Shown: positions 25,842 through 35,053 of the stretch, one piece after another | Position numbering within the stretch: the stretch's first letter is position 1 | Layout of the letters: each line of letters begins with the position of its first letter | Assembly (NCBI GenBank): GCA_022822545.1 | Contig: JAJEBE010000021.1 | Coordinates: forward strand, 62,001 to 126,000 | Direction: 5' to 3' | Length of the DNA: 64,000 nucleotides | From: Anaerolineae bacterium | GTDB lineage: Bacteria > Chloroflexota > Anaerolineae > Aggregatilineales > Phototrophicaceae | Program-made: the position numbers and the translations under genes | Notes under the pieces: generated by a model | Told to the model about the DNA's origin: nothing | Database searches by the model: none | The model's input: only the letters and a program-made list of their open reading frames with translations

Positions 25842-27290
25842 CTAGCCGATTGAACCTTCCAGTTGAATCTGTATGAGCCGGTTGAGTTCGAGCGCGTACT
25901 CCATCGGCAATTCCTTGACCAGAGGTTCGAGGAAGCCGTTCACGATCATGGCATTGGCTTCGTCTTCGTTGATGCCGCGGCTCATCAGGTAAAAGAGTTG
26001 ATCTTCCCCCACCTTGCTGACGGAAGCCTCGTGGCCCATGGTCACATCTTTGGCATCAATTTCGATGGTGGGATAGGTGTCCGACCGGCTGACGTCATCG
26101 AGAAGCAAAGCATCGCATACGACGTTGCTCTTGCTGTGGCGAGCGGCCTCGTCAATTTTCAGCAGGCCGCGATAACTGGCTCGTCCGCCATCTTTGCTGA
26201 TGGACTTGCTGATGATTTGGCTGGTGGTATTCGGCGCCAAATGGGTTATCTTCGCGCCGGCATCCTGGTGCTGACCGTCGCCAGCAAAGGCAATCGACAG
26301 CACCTCGCCGTGGGCGCCTTCGCCCCGCAGGATAACGGCCGGATATTTCATCGTCAGGCGGCTGCCGAGGTTGCCATCGACCCATTCCATTGTCGCGCCT
26401 TCTTCCGCCACAGCCCGCTTGGTCACGAGGTTGTAGACGTTGTTGGACCAATTCTGGATCGTCGTATAACGGCAGCGTCCGCCTTTCTTCACGATGATTT
26501 CGACGACCGCGCTATGCAGGCTGTCGGAACTGTAGATGGGCGCGGTGCAGCCTTCGACATAGTGCACGTAAGCGCCTTCATCGACGATGATAAGGGTGCG
26601 CTCAAACTGCCCCATGTTCTGGGTGTTGATGCGGAAGTAGGCTTGCAAAGGCATTTCCACCTGCACTCCCGGCGGCACGTAGATGAAACTGCCGCCTGAC
26701 CAAACGGCCGTGTTGAGAGCGGCGAACTTGTTGTCGTGTGTGGGAATCACAGTTCCGAAATATTCCTGAACTATCTCGGGATACTCGCGCAAGCCGGAAT
26801 CCATGTCCAGGAAGATGACGCCCTGGGCTTCCAGATTTTCCTGTATGTTGTGATAGACGGACTCGCTATCGTATTGCGCCGAGACACCATGCAAGAACTT
26901 CTGCTCCGCTTCAGGGATGCCAAGCTTGTCAAAGGTGTCCTTGATTTCCTGCGGCACATCATCCCAGTCGCCTTCGGTTTTGTCTGTGGCCCGCACGTAG
27001 TAGTAGATGTCGTCGTAGTCGATCTGGTTCAAGTCACCGCCCCATTGCGGCGTGGGCTTGTCCATGAAGACGTGGTAAGCCTCAACGCGCCGGTCAGTCA
27101 TCCACCCCGGTTCGGCCTTCATGGCGCTGATCTGGCGCACGATGTCTTCGTTGACGCCTTTCTGGCTCTTGAAGGCATAATCCACGTCATCATCATGGAA
27201 GCCGTATTTTTCAGCGTAACTCAAGCCGACTTCCTTCAAGGCTTGCTCTTCTTGCGTCAGCTGCTTTTCACTCTGTATTGCGTCAACCAT
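25842..27290 (-). CDS. sufB: Fe-S cluster assembly protein SufB
   Basis: SufB is the core scaffold subunit that receives sulfur and builds the cluster. The 482-residue protein carries the typical [56 protein letters not shown] and [21 protein letters not shown] stretches. The invariant cysteine in VEGCTAP and the C-terminal E/H region are intact. The in-frame TTG further upstream (27347) overlaps sufC, and GAGGA is placed well for the ATG at 27290, so this start is chosen. It lies 17 bases after sufC. Confidence 0.97.
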   Translation of the reverse strand: MVDAIQSEKQLTQEEQALKEVGLSYAEKYGFHDDDVDYAFKSQKGVNEDIVRQISAMKAEPGWMTDRRVEAYHVFMDKPTPQWGGDLNQIDYDDIYYYVRATDKTEGDWDDVPQEIKDTFDKLGIPEAEQKFLHGVSAQYDSESVYHNIQENLEAQGVIFLDMDSGLREYPEIVQEYFGTVIPTHDNKFAALNTAVWSGGSFIYVPPGVQVEMPLQAYFRINTQNMGQFERTLIIVDEGAYVHYVEGCTAPIYSSDSLHSAVVEIIVKKGGRCRYTTIQNWSNNVYNLVTKRAVAEEGATMEWVDGNLGSRLTMKYPAVILRGEGAHGEVLSIAFAGDGQHQDAGAKITHLAPNTTSQIISKSISKDGGRASYRGLLKIDEAARHSKSNVVCDALLLDDVSRSDTYPTIEIDAKDVTMGHEASVSKVGEDQLFYLMSRGINEDEANAMIVNGFLEPLVKELPMEYALELNRLIQIQLEGSIG

Positions 27291-27307
27291 TGTGCAGTCC
27301 TCGTTCG

Positions 27308-28093
27308 CTAGACTTCCAGTTGCGCCATGTGCTTTTCTCGTATCCACTCGTAGCCCTTCTCTTCGAGCTCAAGCGCCAATGCGGGGCCGCCGCTTTCGAC
27401 CAACTGCCCATCGTACATGACATGGACATAATCGGGCTTGATATAATTCAGCATTCTCTGATAGTGGGTGATGACAAGCGCGCCCATCTGCGGACCGGTC
27501 AAGGAATTCACGCCATCCGCGACGATGCGTAGCGCATCAATATCCAAGCCCGAATCGGTCTCGTCAAGCACGGCGATACGCGGCTCCAAGACCGCCATTT
27601 GCAGGACTTCGGCACGCTTTTTCTCACCACCGCTGAAGCCTTCATTCAGATAACGCCCGGCGAAGGCGTGGTCGATATGCAGTTGCGTCATCTTTTCGCG
27701 CATCATGCGGGCGAATTTTGGAATCGGGATACCTTTTGAATCCGGATCTTCCGCCTTCATCCGCGCGTTGATGGCGTGCCGCAGAAAGTTTGCCACCGTC
27801 ACGCCCGGGATCGCCACCGGATACTGAAAAGCCAGAAACAGTCCGGCGCGGCTGCGTTCATCCGGTTCCATATCCAGGACATCTTCGCCATCCAAGAGCA
27901 CGGCGCCATCATGCACTTCGTAGGCCGGGTTGCCCATCAGGACATTGGCGAGAGTGCTCTTGCCAGACCCGTTAGGTCCCATCAAGGCATGAATCTCGCC
28001 TTGTTTTACCGTCAAGTCTACACCGCGTAAAATGAGGCTCTCATCGCCTTGCACACTAGCGTGTAGATTCCGTATCTCCAATGTCGCAGCCAT
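27308..28093 (-). CDS. sufC: Fe-S cluster assembly ATPase SufC
   Basis: SufC is the ABC-type ATPase that drives the SufBD conformational change. The 261 residues hold Walker [10 protein letters not shown] near residue 39, the Q-loop, the ABC signature [13 protein letters not shown] and Walker [16 protein letters not shown], plus the D-loop. Family length is usual. It is the first gene of the suf operon, with a strong promoter about 75 bases upstream. Confidence 0.97.
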   Translation of the reverse strand: MAATLEIRNLHASVQGDESLILRGVDLTVKQGEIHALMGPNGSGKSTLANVLMGNPAYEVHDGAVLLDGEDVLDMEPDERSRAGLFLAFQYPVAIPGVTVANFLRHAINARMKAEDPDSKGIPIPKFARMMREKMTQLHIDHAFAGRYLNEGFSGGEKKRAEVLQMAVLEPRIAVLDETDSGLDIDALRIVADGVNSLTGPQMGALVITHYQRMLNYIKPDYVHVMYDGQLVESGGPALALELEEKGYEWIREKHMAQLEV

Positions 28094-28127
28094 TCGCGGC
28101 AGGTCTCCCTTCTGCTTGATTTAATGT

Positions 28128-28150
28128 CGGTTAAATATTCTCTGTAACCG
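28128..28150. promoter_or_regulatory. Inverted repeat in the sufC leader
   Basis: CGGTTA (28128-28133) and TAACCG (28145-28150) form perfect 6-base arms around 11 bases, between the sufC promoter and its start codon. It could be an operator or a transcript hairpin controlling the suf operon; no SufR or IscR gene is near to support a particular regulator. Confidence 0.4.
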
Positions 28151-28166
28151 AGTCAAACTTACTGGC

Positions 28167-28195
28167 AGTGTATCAGTCCGCAAGTACCTTGTCAA
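28167..28195 (-). promoter_or_regulatory. Promoter of the suf operon
   Basis: TTGACA (28190-28195) and TACACT (28167-28172) on the minus strand are separated by 17 bases. The -35 hexamer is perfect and the -10 close to consensus; transcription would start near 28160, leaving a leader of about 67 bases before the sufC ATG. Confidence 0.75.
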
Positions 28196-28301
28196 CAGCG
28201 CGTACAGGGGAGCGCCCGAGCGCGGATCGTGAATCAGAAACGCGCGATCAGGTTAGCACAAGAAGTATAGAATGGCATTAGAATTGCTGGCATTCGCCAA
28301 A

Positions 28302-28330
28302 TTGACAGAGCAGCAAGGGTATACTATGCT
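28302..28330 (+). promoter_or_regulatory. Promoter of the SufT-like gene
   Basis: TTGACA (28302-28307) and TATGCT (28325-28330) are separated by 17 bases, facing the SufT-like gene and leaving a leader of about 80 bases. Together with the minus-strand promoter this makes the SUF region divergently transcribed. Confidence 0.65.
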
Positions 28331-28415
28331 TGCTTCACTCTGCAGGTTGAGACGGGTTGTCAGCCGAAATCAAGCGGTTGATTGCGGTTACAGCGATCGT
28401 CATGAGGAGAAATGG

Positions 28416-28712
28416 ATGAGCGACAAAGAAGCGGGATTATACGAAGCCTTGCGCGCCGTCATCGATCCTGAGATCGGCATGAATATCATCGAATTGGGTT
28501 TGGTGCGCGGCGTGGAATTCGACGAGGAAAGCGCGCATGTGAACATGATCATGACGACGCCCTTTTGCCCCTATGCGCCACAACTGCTTGAACAGACGCG
28601 GCGCACCGCGCAAGATTTTCTCGGTGTGCCAACCACGATTGAAATGGGCATGGAGATGTGGGACCCCAGCATGATGGAAGAAGGCGCTGCCAGCGACTGG
28701 GGTCTGTTCTAG
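28416..28712 (+). CDS. SufT/MIP18-family (DUF59) protein
   Basis: Proteins of this family help iron-sulfur cluster maturation or delivery. The 98-residue product has the DUF59 core: LRAVIDPEIGMNIIELGLV near the start and MTTPFCPYAPQLLEQTR, with the conserved cysteine C51. The C-terminal tail is acidic. It starts at the ATG at 28416, with GAGGAGAAA just upstream; the longer frame from 28272 has no supporting pattern. Divergence from the suf operon fits its job. Exact client proteins are unknown. Confidence 0.9.
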   Translation: MSDKEAGLYEALRAVIDPEIGMNIIELGLVRGVEFDEESAHVNMIMTTPFCPYAPQLLEQTRRTAQDFLGVPTTIEMGMEMWDPSMMEEGAASDWGLF

Positions 28713-28719
28713 TCCTGTT

Positions 28720-30840
28720 TTATGGGCGATGACGGCGAATCCAATCCAAGGGATCAATATAATTCGCCATGAGCAGGCCGTAGTCCAGTTTAGGCCAGTT
28801 GCTCGGCCGTGTCTCGAGCAGCGTCGTCGGGCTCAAGTCAAAGTGCAGGTGCGGGACGAAACGACCGAAGGCATCGCCGACTTCGCAGATGCGCTGGCCC
28901 CGCGCCACGCGGTCGCCGGCGGAGACGCGCATATTCTGAACATGGGCGTATCGACTGTAGATCACGCGGCCCGAAGGCTCATAGAGCGGGTCGTGCCGGA
29001 TGACCACCAGATTGCCCCAGACGCCGAAGCGGGCCGCCACGACTATCACGCCACTGGCGCAGGCATAACAGGCCATACCTTTGTCGGCATACGGGCGACC
29101 AAAATTCAGGTCGGCGCCGGGGTGGTAGGCTTCGCTGGGCGTGCCGATGAAATAGAGCTTGCCGAAGGGAGTGGCATCACGCCAGCCGGGGGGCCAGACA
29201 GTTTCGCCCCGACGTTGTTCGCTGGTCCCTACCGGCGAGTCGTAGCCGTCCGCAACATGGACGCCGTCAATCACGGTGGGGCGCGGCGGTTCGGGCGCGG
29301 GCGTATAACCGGCGGGCGTTGACACAATACGGCGAAAACGAACGGCGTCGAAGGCGATTTCCTTGTCAGGCTCGCCGGTCACATCATTGAGGAAGACGCG
29401 CCCGGCATTCTCCATCGAGCGATCAAGATCGAAAACGCCCAAGGACACCCAGCGGTTGCGATTCTGATTTTGATTGATATCGAGGACCACTTCGGTTGTC
29501 GTGCCGACGATGCCGTGCACTTTGTAGCGCGCGCGGGTGGTGGTCGCCTTGCGATTGGGAATGAATGCCGCGATCTCGTACAAGCCGTTCCGCGGCAGGT
29601 CATCGCGCCATTCCGCCCAGACCTTGCTGGTGCGCTCCTCCGTGGTCACGTAGAGATAATCCCAACCCCAGGTATTCCGCCGCGCGCTAAATTCCGGCTG
29701 ACCTGTATACGTGCCGCTGCGGAAACCTTGCTTCGACGGGAATATAGTGACTTCATCGGCGTAATTCTGTACGATATCCGATGTTGTATCGGCTGGCGAG
29801 CTAGCCAGGTCTATGGGCGTGTTCGCCCCGGTCCATTGCGAGATGACACCGTGGCGCCACCAACTGACGCCTTTGGCGCCGTGCACCTGAGTGGCCAGCG
29901 TATGCGCTTCGGTCTGCTCCTGGGCTGCCGCACTGCCTTCAAGCACCGGGATAATCGGCTTGTCAAAGCCGCCCCAAACGGTCCACACGGAGGCAAGGGT
30001 TTCCGCAGGCGTCTTGCGAAATGTGTCCCAATATGATTGAGGATGGACGCTGTCTACAAATGGATTCCATTCTTGCGGGAAGACAGTATGGTAATGCTGA
30101 GGGCGCGGATCGACGCTCAAGCCGATGTGAAAACGTGTGCCCAAACCACGGCGCAGGGCGAGCATAAATGGACGCACGGCCGATGCGCCTCCCTGCCAGT
30201 AGTCGTCGTAGGGTTCGATATCCAGAATGAGGGATTGGACGCCAGGTCGCTTGCAGGCTTCGACAATGATGGCGGTCTCCGCTTCCACATTGAGACCGAG
30301 CGGCACCGCCCAGGCATGGAATTCCATGCCAGCGGCTTGGCAGGTCGCCACCCATTGGTCGATACTGGCTGTCCCGTTTATCGCCATGTCGCTGGAGTCA
30401 TAGTTACCCATCCAGTTGACGCCGTTAGTGATCTTGACCCAAATCTGGCTGACGTTTGGCGCGTTCCTCTTAATCGTATCGAGGAGTTCCGCGGCAGTGT
30501 TTTCGGCGACTGTGGTGCCTTTCCAATGCCAGATGGCCACTTTGCCATCATAAGGAGTGGGCTGGTGCGGCGACGGCAGCGCGCCGATGGCGTCAATGAA
30601 TTCGACGTAGCCGGCATAAATCCAGCCTTTCAAGGCGCCCTTCTCCACCCAGATCCAGTTGCTATCAGTGCGGGTATCGGGATAGTAGACGAGCAGCGCG
30701 TTATCCAGGATATCGCCAATATCTTCGTAATTGACGCCGGGGCCACGCCGAATATTGCTGAGGGCTGATCTCGTGTTGGCGACGGCGACCAGGCCACCGC
30801 CGGCGTCATCGGGTTTGGGAACGGAGTTGCTCCTGCTCAT
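28720..30840 (-). CDS. Multidomain cell-wall-type protein (SH3, TIM-barrel-like, golvesin-like, M23 peptidase)
   Basis: Residues ~16-85 look like a bacterial SH3 domain (RRGPGVNYEDIGDIL, NWIWVEKGALKGWIYAGYVE). Residues ~95-340 resemble a glycoside-hydrolase-like TIM barrel (GMEFHAWAVPLGLN, SLILDIEPYDDYW). Residues ~355-515 form a beta-rich part like the golvesin C-terminal domain (SGTYTGQP...). The final part (~560-690) is an M23 metallopeptidase with HPGAD near 570 and HLHFD near 667, which bind zinc and cut peptidoglycan cross-bridges. No signal peptide is visible at the N-terminus, although such enzymes usually work outside, so export or start choice is open. It is convergent with the SufT-like gene, 7 bases apart. 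Confidence 0.8.
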   Translation of the reverse strand: MSRSNSVPKPDDAGGGLVAVANTRSALSNIRRGPGVNYEDIGDILDNALLVYYPDTRTDSNWIWVEKGALKGWIYAGYVEFIDAIGALPSPHQPTPYDGKVAIWHWKGTTVAENTAAELLDTIKRNAPNVSQIWVKITNGVNWMGNYDSSDMAINGTASIDQWVATCQAAGMEFHAWAVPLGLNVEAETAIIVEACKRPGVQSLILDIEPYDDYWQGGASAVRPFMLALRRGLGTRFHIGLSVDPRPQHYHTVFPQEWNPFVDSVHPQSYWDTFRKTPAETLASVWTVWGGFDKPIIPVLEGSAAAQEQTEAHTLATQVHGAKGVSWWRHGVISQWTGANTPIDLASSPADTTSDIVQNYADEVTIFPSKQGFRSGTYTGQPEFSARRNTWGWDYLYVTTEERTSKVWAEWRDDLPRNGLYEIAAFIPNRKATTTRARYKVHGIVGTTTEVVLDINQNQNRNRWVSLGVFDLDRSMENAGRVFLNDVTGEPDKEIAFDAVRFRRIVSTPAGYTPAPEPPRPTVIDGVHVADGYDSPVGTSEQRRGETVWPPGWRDATPFGKLYFIGTPSEAYHPGADLNFGRPYADKGMACYACASGVIVVAARFGVWGNLVVIRHDPLYEPSGRVIYSRYAHVQNMRVSAGDRVARGQRICEVGDAFGRFVPHLHFDLSPTTLLETRPSNWPKLDYGLLMANYIDPLDWIRRHRP

Positions 30841-31023
30841 CCAGACTACCTCAATTCACTAGACTACTCGCATAGTAGTACAAGTGCCGATTTTGGGCAA
30901 AGCCATCAGCCATCTTCCGCAGCGTGACAGGAAAAAGGCCGCCTATGGGCGACCATTTGTTCACACAATTGAAGATTGAGCGGATTGAGCAGTTGGAGAG
31001 AGAAACGCGACGAGCAATCCGGA

Positions 31024-32127
31024 TCAAATCGTGAATGCGCCATCCTTGTAAAAAAGCTCGCCATCCACGCGGATCTCACTGTCAGTACGCATATCACAGA
31101 TCATGTCCCAGTGGACCGCGCTCTTGTTCAAGCTGCCTGTTTCCGGATAGCCCATGCCCACAGCCATATGCACCGTGCCGCCGATCTTTTCGTCGTAAAG
31201 GATCATACCGGTGAACCGATTAATGCCAAAGTTCGTCCCGATGGCAAACTCGCCGAGATAACGCGCCCCGGCATCGGTATCCAGTTGCGCGCGCAGCAAG
31301 TCTTCGTTCATCTCGGCGGAGGCGTCGGTCACTTTGCCATCGACGAACCTGAGTTCGATACCGCTGACAGCGCGTCCGCCAACGATGGCCGGATAGCTAA
31401 AGCGGACCCAGCCGTTCACGCTGTCTTCGACCGGCCCGGTGAAAATCTCGCCGCTGGGCATATTGCGCTTGCCATCGCTATTGATAAAGGCTCGGCCGGC
31501 GATGCTCAGCTCGAGATCGATATTCGGCCCGCGCAGTGTGACGCTTTCCTTGCCCGTGAGGAAGTCGATCTTGTGCTGCTGCATCTCGCTGAGCTTGCGC
31601 CACTCGGCAGCCGGATCGTCGGCATCGCAGAAACAGGCGCCGTAAACGAAGTCTTCATATTCTTCCAGGCTCATATTGGCTTCTTGCGCGCTGGCTTGCG
31701 TCGGATAGAGCGCGCCGACCCAGCGAAATTTGCCGCGAGCGGCGCGTTCCAGCCGGGTTTGCAGGAGCTCGCTTTGGGCGGAACGCTGCTCGCGCATACG
31801 GTCGGCTCCGATGGAACTCATCGCGCGCGTGTTGTCCGGCGCGCCGACGCGAATATAAACATCAGCTTGCTCGGTGTATAACTTCAAAGCCGGGTCGATC
31901 CAATTGATCTGCTCGTCAGTCGCATTGCGGAGAAAGTAGCGCTGCATCTGGCTGTCGTCGATGAGCAAGGTCGGATGCCCGCCGGCGTCGATTACCGCTG
32001 CGTAAACATCGCGCAGAATGGGCAGCGACGTGAAGCCGCCCAAGATACCGACCCAATCGCCCGGCTGGACAGTCGTCGAATAGTTAACCAGCAGATTCGC
32101 CAGTTTCTTGCGTCTAAGATCGCTCAT
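31024..32127 (-). CDS. M29-family aminopeptidase
   Basis: This 367-residue metallo-aminopeptidase releases N-terminal residues from peptides in the cytosol. Typical stretches are RKKLANLLVNYSTTVQPGDWVGI at the start, NMPSGEIFTGPVEDSVNG with metal-binding glutamates, LGEFAIGTNFGIN, and HMAVGMGY and HWDMICDMR with metal-binding histidines near the end. The family is the AmpS/T group. The start at 32127 has GAGG upstream. It is followed by the M23 gene on the same strand after a 183-base gap, and preceded by tpx 27 bases away, so it may be cotranscribed with tpx. Confidence 0.93.
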   Translation of the reverse strand: MSDLRRKKLANLLVNYSTTVQPGDWVGILGGFTSLPILRDVYAAVIDAGGHPTLLIDDSQMQRYFLRNATDEQINWIDPALKLYTEQADVYIRVGAPDNTRAMSSIGADRMREQRSAQSELLQTRLERAARGKFRWVGALYPTQASAQEANMSLEEYEDFVYGACFCDADDPAAEWRKLSEMQQHKIDFLTGKESVTLRGPNIDLELSIAGRAFINSDGKRNMPSGEIFTGPVEDSVNGWVRFSYPAIVGGRAVSGIELRFVDGKVTDASAEMNEDLLRAQLDTDAGARYLGEFAIGTNFGINRFTGMILYDEKIGGTVHMAVGMGYPETGSLNKSAVHWDMICDMRTDSEIRVDGELFYKDGAFTI

Positions 32128-32154
32128 GATTCAACCTCGGTAATTTGCTGGTGT

Positions 32155-32667
32155 TTACGCCAGTTCCTTCGCTTTGGCCAAAGCCGCGTCATAATCAACT
32201 TCATCGCCGATGACGGGCACATATTCCGCGTGCCGCAGGACATTGTCCCGATCGAGGACAAAGACCGCGCGTTGGCAGATGCGCCAGGCCGTGTCGTGGA
32301 CGCCGTAGTCATCGGCGAATTTCATGTCGCGCTGGGTGCTGAGTGTCTCGGAGTTTTCAATCCCTTCGGCGCCACAGAAGCGTCCTAACGCGAATGGCAT
32401 GTCCGCGCTAACGGTGAGGACGACTGTGTCAGAGAGGCTCGCCGCCTCTTCGTTGAAGCGCTGTGTCTGGGTCGCGCAAACACCGGTGTCAATTGAAGGT
32501 ATCACGCTGATGACCTTAATCTTGCCGGCGTAATCCGCCAGCGACTTGCTACTTAGGTCATTGGCGATCAAGGAAAAATCCGGCGCTTGGGAACCGACCG
32601 CCAGCATATCATTTTGAATTCGGTGTTCACTATCACCAACCATCATTCCTGCACGTGTCATTGTCAC
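32155..32667 (-). CDS. tpx: Thiol peroxidase (Tpx, peroxiredoxin)
   Basis: Tpx reduces peroxides using thioredoxin. The 170-residue protein has the diagnostic VIPSIDTGVCATQTQRFNEEA stretch with the peroxidatic cysteine C64 and a second cysteine C98 that can form the resolving disulfide. Later stretches (SDTVVLTVSADMPFALGRFC) also fit the family. AAGGAG supports the ATG at 32667. A promoter with TATAAT stands upstream. It is next to the M29 peptidase and divergent from the DM13 gene. Confidence 0.95.
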   Translation of the reverse strand: MTMTRAGMMVGDSEHRIQNDMLAVGSQAPDFSLIANDLSSKSLADYAGKIKVISVIPSIDTGVCATQTQRFNEEAASLSDTVVLTVSADMPFALGRFCGAEGIENSETLSTQRDMKFADDYGVHDTAWRICQRAVFVLDRDNVLRHAEYVPVIGDEVDYDAALAKAKELA

Positions 32668-32678
32668 TTCTCCTTTAT

Positions 32679-32695
32679 AGTACTCATGTCGTACT
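32679..32695. promoter_or_regulatory. Small inverted repeat in the tpx leader
   Basis: AGTAC (32679-32683) and GTACT (32691-32695) are 5-base arms around seven bases, between the tpx promoter and its ribosome binding site. It could be an operator, but the short arms make chance likely. Confidence 0.3.
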
Positions 32696-32719
32696 GAGGG
32701 CGAATCGGATATTATGAGA

Positions 32720-32747
32720 ATTATAGGCGCATCGCTTTGTCTAGCAA
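32720..32747 (-). promoter_or_regulatory. Promoter of tpx
   Basis: TTGCTA (32742-32747) and TATAAT (32720-32725) on the minus strand are separated by 16 bases. The -10 is perfect, and the start would lie roughly 45 bases before the tpx ATG. Confidence 0.65.
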
Positions 32748-32794
32748 GATGGCAATTTGATTAGCGCTCTGAATAAGTGATACGGGAGAAACTC

Positions 32795-33430
32795 ATGAAT
32801 CGCAAATTGGTGCTGATCGTTGTGCTGGTGGCTGTCGTGGTTGTCGGTCTGGCTATAACCCAACCCTGGCTCTATTTCGTGAATCGGGAAGTCAACGAAG
32901 CCTTTCCCGGTTTGTCCGGCGAGCAGCGGCAGGCGATTGCCGACATGCCGGAAGTGGAAAAGCAGGCAATGATCGAGATGGCAAAAGAAAATAGCGAGAT
33001 GGCCGAGCAAACTGCCAGGGCGCAGCTCGGTGACGATACGGTCGTACCGGAGGCGGAGCAAGCCATGCCGCCTGAGATGCCGGACGAGCCGACAGTATTG
33101 GCGATGGGTTCCTTCATCGACATCGACCCCATCCACGGAGCGGTCGGCACGGCAACGATTTACGAACTGCCGGGTGGTGAGCGGATCCTGCGCTTTGAAG
33201 ATTTCCGTTCGAAGAACGGACCCGACCTGCATGTCTACCTGTCCACCGAAGCGCCGACGAGCACATTTGCCGGCCTGGGTGAAAATGAGGTGCATCTCGG
33301 CGCGTTAAAGGGCAATGTCGGCAGCCAGAATTACGAGATTCCGACCGATATCGACCTGAGCCAGTATATGAGCGTGGTGATTTACTGCCGGCCCTTTCAC
33401 GTCGTCTTCAGCACAGCGGCATTCGGTTGA
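32795..33430 (+). CDS. Membrane-anchored DM13-domain protein
   Basis: The 211-residue protein has one N-terminal membrane helix (KLVLIVVLVAVVVVGLAI, residues 4-22), a helical acidic and glutamine-rich linker, and a C-terminal DM13 domain from about residue 100. Its features are GSFIDIDPIHGAVGTATIYEL, LRFEDFRSKNGPDLHVYLS and IYCRPFHVVFSTAAFG. DM13 domains are proposed to work in electron transfer or as secreted modules next to DOMON proteins; the conserved cysteine is in IYCRPF. The ATG at 32795 follows GGGAGAA. It is divergent from tpx, so a link to oxidative stress is possible but unproven. Confidence 0.85.
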   Translation: MNRKLVLIVVLVAVVVVGLAITQPWLYFVNREVNEAFPGLSGEQRQAIADMPEVEKQAMIEMAKENSEMAEQTARAQLGDDTVVPEAEQAMPPEMPDEPTVLAMGSFIDIDPIHGAVGTATIYELPGGERILRFEDFRSKNGPDLHVYLSTEAPTSTFAGLGENEVHLGALKGNVGSQNYEIPTDIDLSQYMSVVIYCRPFHVVFSTAAFG

Positions 33431-33451
33431 CGTCGGTGAACAGCGGCTGGC

Positions 33452-35053
33452 CTAATCGAAGTCGCGATAAGGCCAGCGGCCATCAACCATCGTGCCGCGG
33501 ACTTTCAATTGGGGAATGGCAGCGGGCTCGACCTGGCTGATATCGCGGTCAAGCACGACTAAATCCGCCAGATAGCCTTCGCTGAGCTTGCCCAGGCGAT
33601 TCTCCATACCAGCGGCATAGGCGGGACCTTGGGTGAAGCCGAGTAAAGACTCATGCAGGCTCAGCCGCGCTTCGGGATACCAGCCGTCCGCGGGTTGGCC
33701 GTCGCGCTGGCGGGTGATAGCCGCATGGATACCGAGGAAGGGATTAAATGGCTCGACGGGCGCATCCGAGCCGAAGGCGATTCGCGCGCCTTGGTCCAAT
33801 TGCAAGCGTGGATTGTAAGCGTATCGGTTGCGCGCGCCCCAATAGCGATCGGCCGTCGCCATGTCTGAGGTGGCGTGGATCGGCTGCATCGACGCGATGA
33901 TATCCAGCTCGGCCAAGCGTCCCAGATCTTGCGGATGAATGATCTGCACGTGCTCGATGCGATGGCGACGGCTGCCGATCGGTTCGGCGCGCGCCCGCTC
34001 TTGCCGGCGGACGATCTCGAAGACATCCAAGACATCGTGAACCGCCCGATCGCCAATGGCGTGAATGCTCGAGGGCAACCCCGACTTGCTTGCTCGGCTG
34101 ACAAGCTCCACCATCTCTTCTTTATCGACGACCGCCATACCGAAGTTGTCCGGCTCGCCCTCATAGGCTTCGAACATCAGCGCCGTCTTCGCTCCCAGGG
34201 CGCCATCAGCGAAAAGTTTCAAGGCGCCGATGCGAATCCAGTCATCGCCAAAATCCCGGCGGATGCCAGTATCCAGCGCCGCATCCAGCCAACGTTGATT
34301 GATCTGCTTGACAACGCGCAGGTCCAGCCGGCCGCGTTCACGCAGGATTTGCAGCGCGACCAAACAGGACGGCTCATCGAAATCATGGATCATGGTAATG
34401 CCGCATCTGAGCGCCAGCGCTTGAGCGTCTTCCATCATATCGGCCAGTTGATCCGGCGCCGGATTCGGAATCTGGTCTTGCACGAGATCCATCGCCGTCT
34501 CGAGCAAGATGCCGGTGGCCGCGCCATCGGCGGCGCGCAGGATCTGCCCGCCCTCAGGATCGGCGGTCGAGTCGGTGATGTCAGCGGCAGCCAAAGCGGC
34601 CGAATTAACCCAGCCCGCGTGACCACTCTTGGCGCTGAGGAAGACCGGATTATGCGGAGCGACCAAGTCGAGATCGGTTTTATCGGGAAAAGCGCGATCA
34701 TCCCACAAGTCCTGCGCCCAACCCTGCCCGGTAATCCACTCGCCGGCATTGCTTTGCCGAACCCGCTCAGCAACACGTTCGACGGCCAGCGCTTTGCTAG
34801 GCGCCTCAAAGACATTGACTGACTTCAAGGCGCGGGCTTGCGCTTCCCAATGCAGATGCGCGTCCGCGAGCCCTGGCAAAACCGTCTTGCCATAAAGGTT
34901 GACAGAAGCGGTATTCGAATCGGCAAGGCGCTGAAGCTCAGCGTTCTGACCCAGCGCCACAACTCGGCCGTAACTGATCGCCAGCGCGCTGACACGGGGT
35001 CGACGGTCGTCCAAAGTAATGATGTTGCCGTTAAACAGAATCGTCTGAATCAT
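33452..35053 (-). CDS. Amidohydrolase family protein (YtcJ type)
   Basis: The 533-residue metal-dependent hydrolase has the first metal motif ADAHLHWEAQ with H66 and H68, a lysine and histidine region around SSIHAIGDRAVHDVLD, later RIEHVQIIHP, and the final aspartate in AFGSDAPVEPFNP. This fits the amidohydrolase 3 (YtcJ) group, whose substrates are mostly unknown. It starts immediately after the PfkB stop codon (35054), so it is cotranscribed with the kinase. No signal peptide is seen. Confidence 0.9.
   Translation of the reverse strand: MIQTILFNGNIITLDDRRPRVSALAISYGRVVALGQNAELQRLADSNTASVNLYGKTVLPGLADAHLHWEAQARALKSVNVFEAPSKALAVERVAERVRQSNAGEWITGQGWAQDLWDDRAFPDKTDLDLVAPHNPVFLSAKSGHAGWVNSAALAAADITDSTADPEGGQILRAADGAATGILLETAMDLVQDQIPNPAPDQLADMMEDAQALALRCGITMIHDFDEPSCLVALQILRERGRLDLRVVKQINQRWLDAALDTGIRRDFGDDWIRIGALKLFADGALGAKTALMFEAYEGEPDNFGMAVVDKEEMVELVSRASKSGLPSSIHAIGDRAVHDVLDVFEIVRRQERARAEPIGSRRHRIEHVQIIHPQDLGRLAELDIIASMQPIHATSDMATADRYWGARNRYAYNPRLQLDQGARIAFGSDAPVEPFNPFLGIHAAITRQRDGQPADGWYPEARLSLHESLLGFTQGPAYAAGMENRLGKLSEGYLADLVVLDRDISQVEPAAIPQLKVRGTMVDGRWPYRDFD

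Larger units (their letters stand above)
28094..28415. other. Divergent promoter region of sufC and the SufT-like gene
   Basis: This 322-base gap holds one promoter for each direction (28167-28195 minus and 28302-28330 plus) and an inverted repeat CGGTTA/TAACCG at 28128-28150 in the sufC leader. No additional gene is visible. In-frame ATG codons upstream of 28416 (such as 28272) exist but are not supported by protein pattern. Confidence 0.65.
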
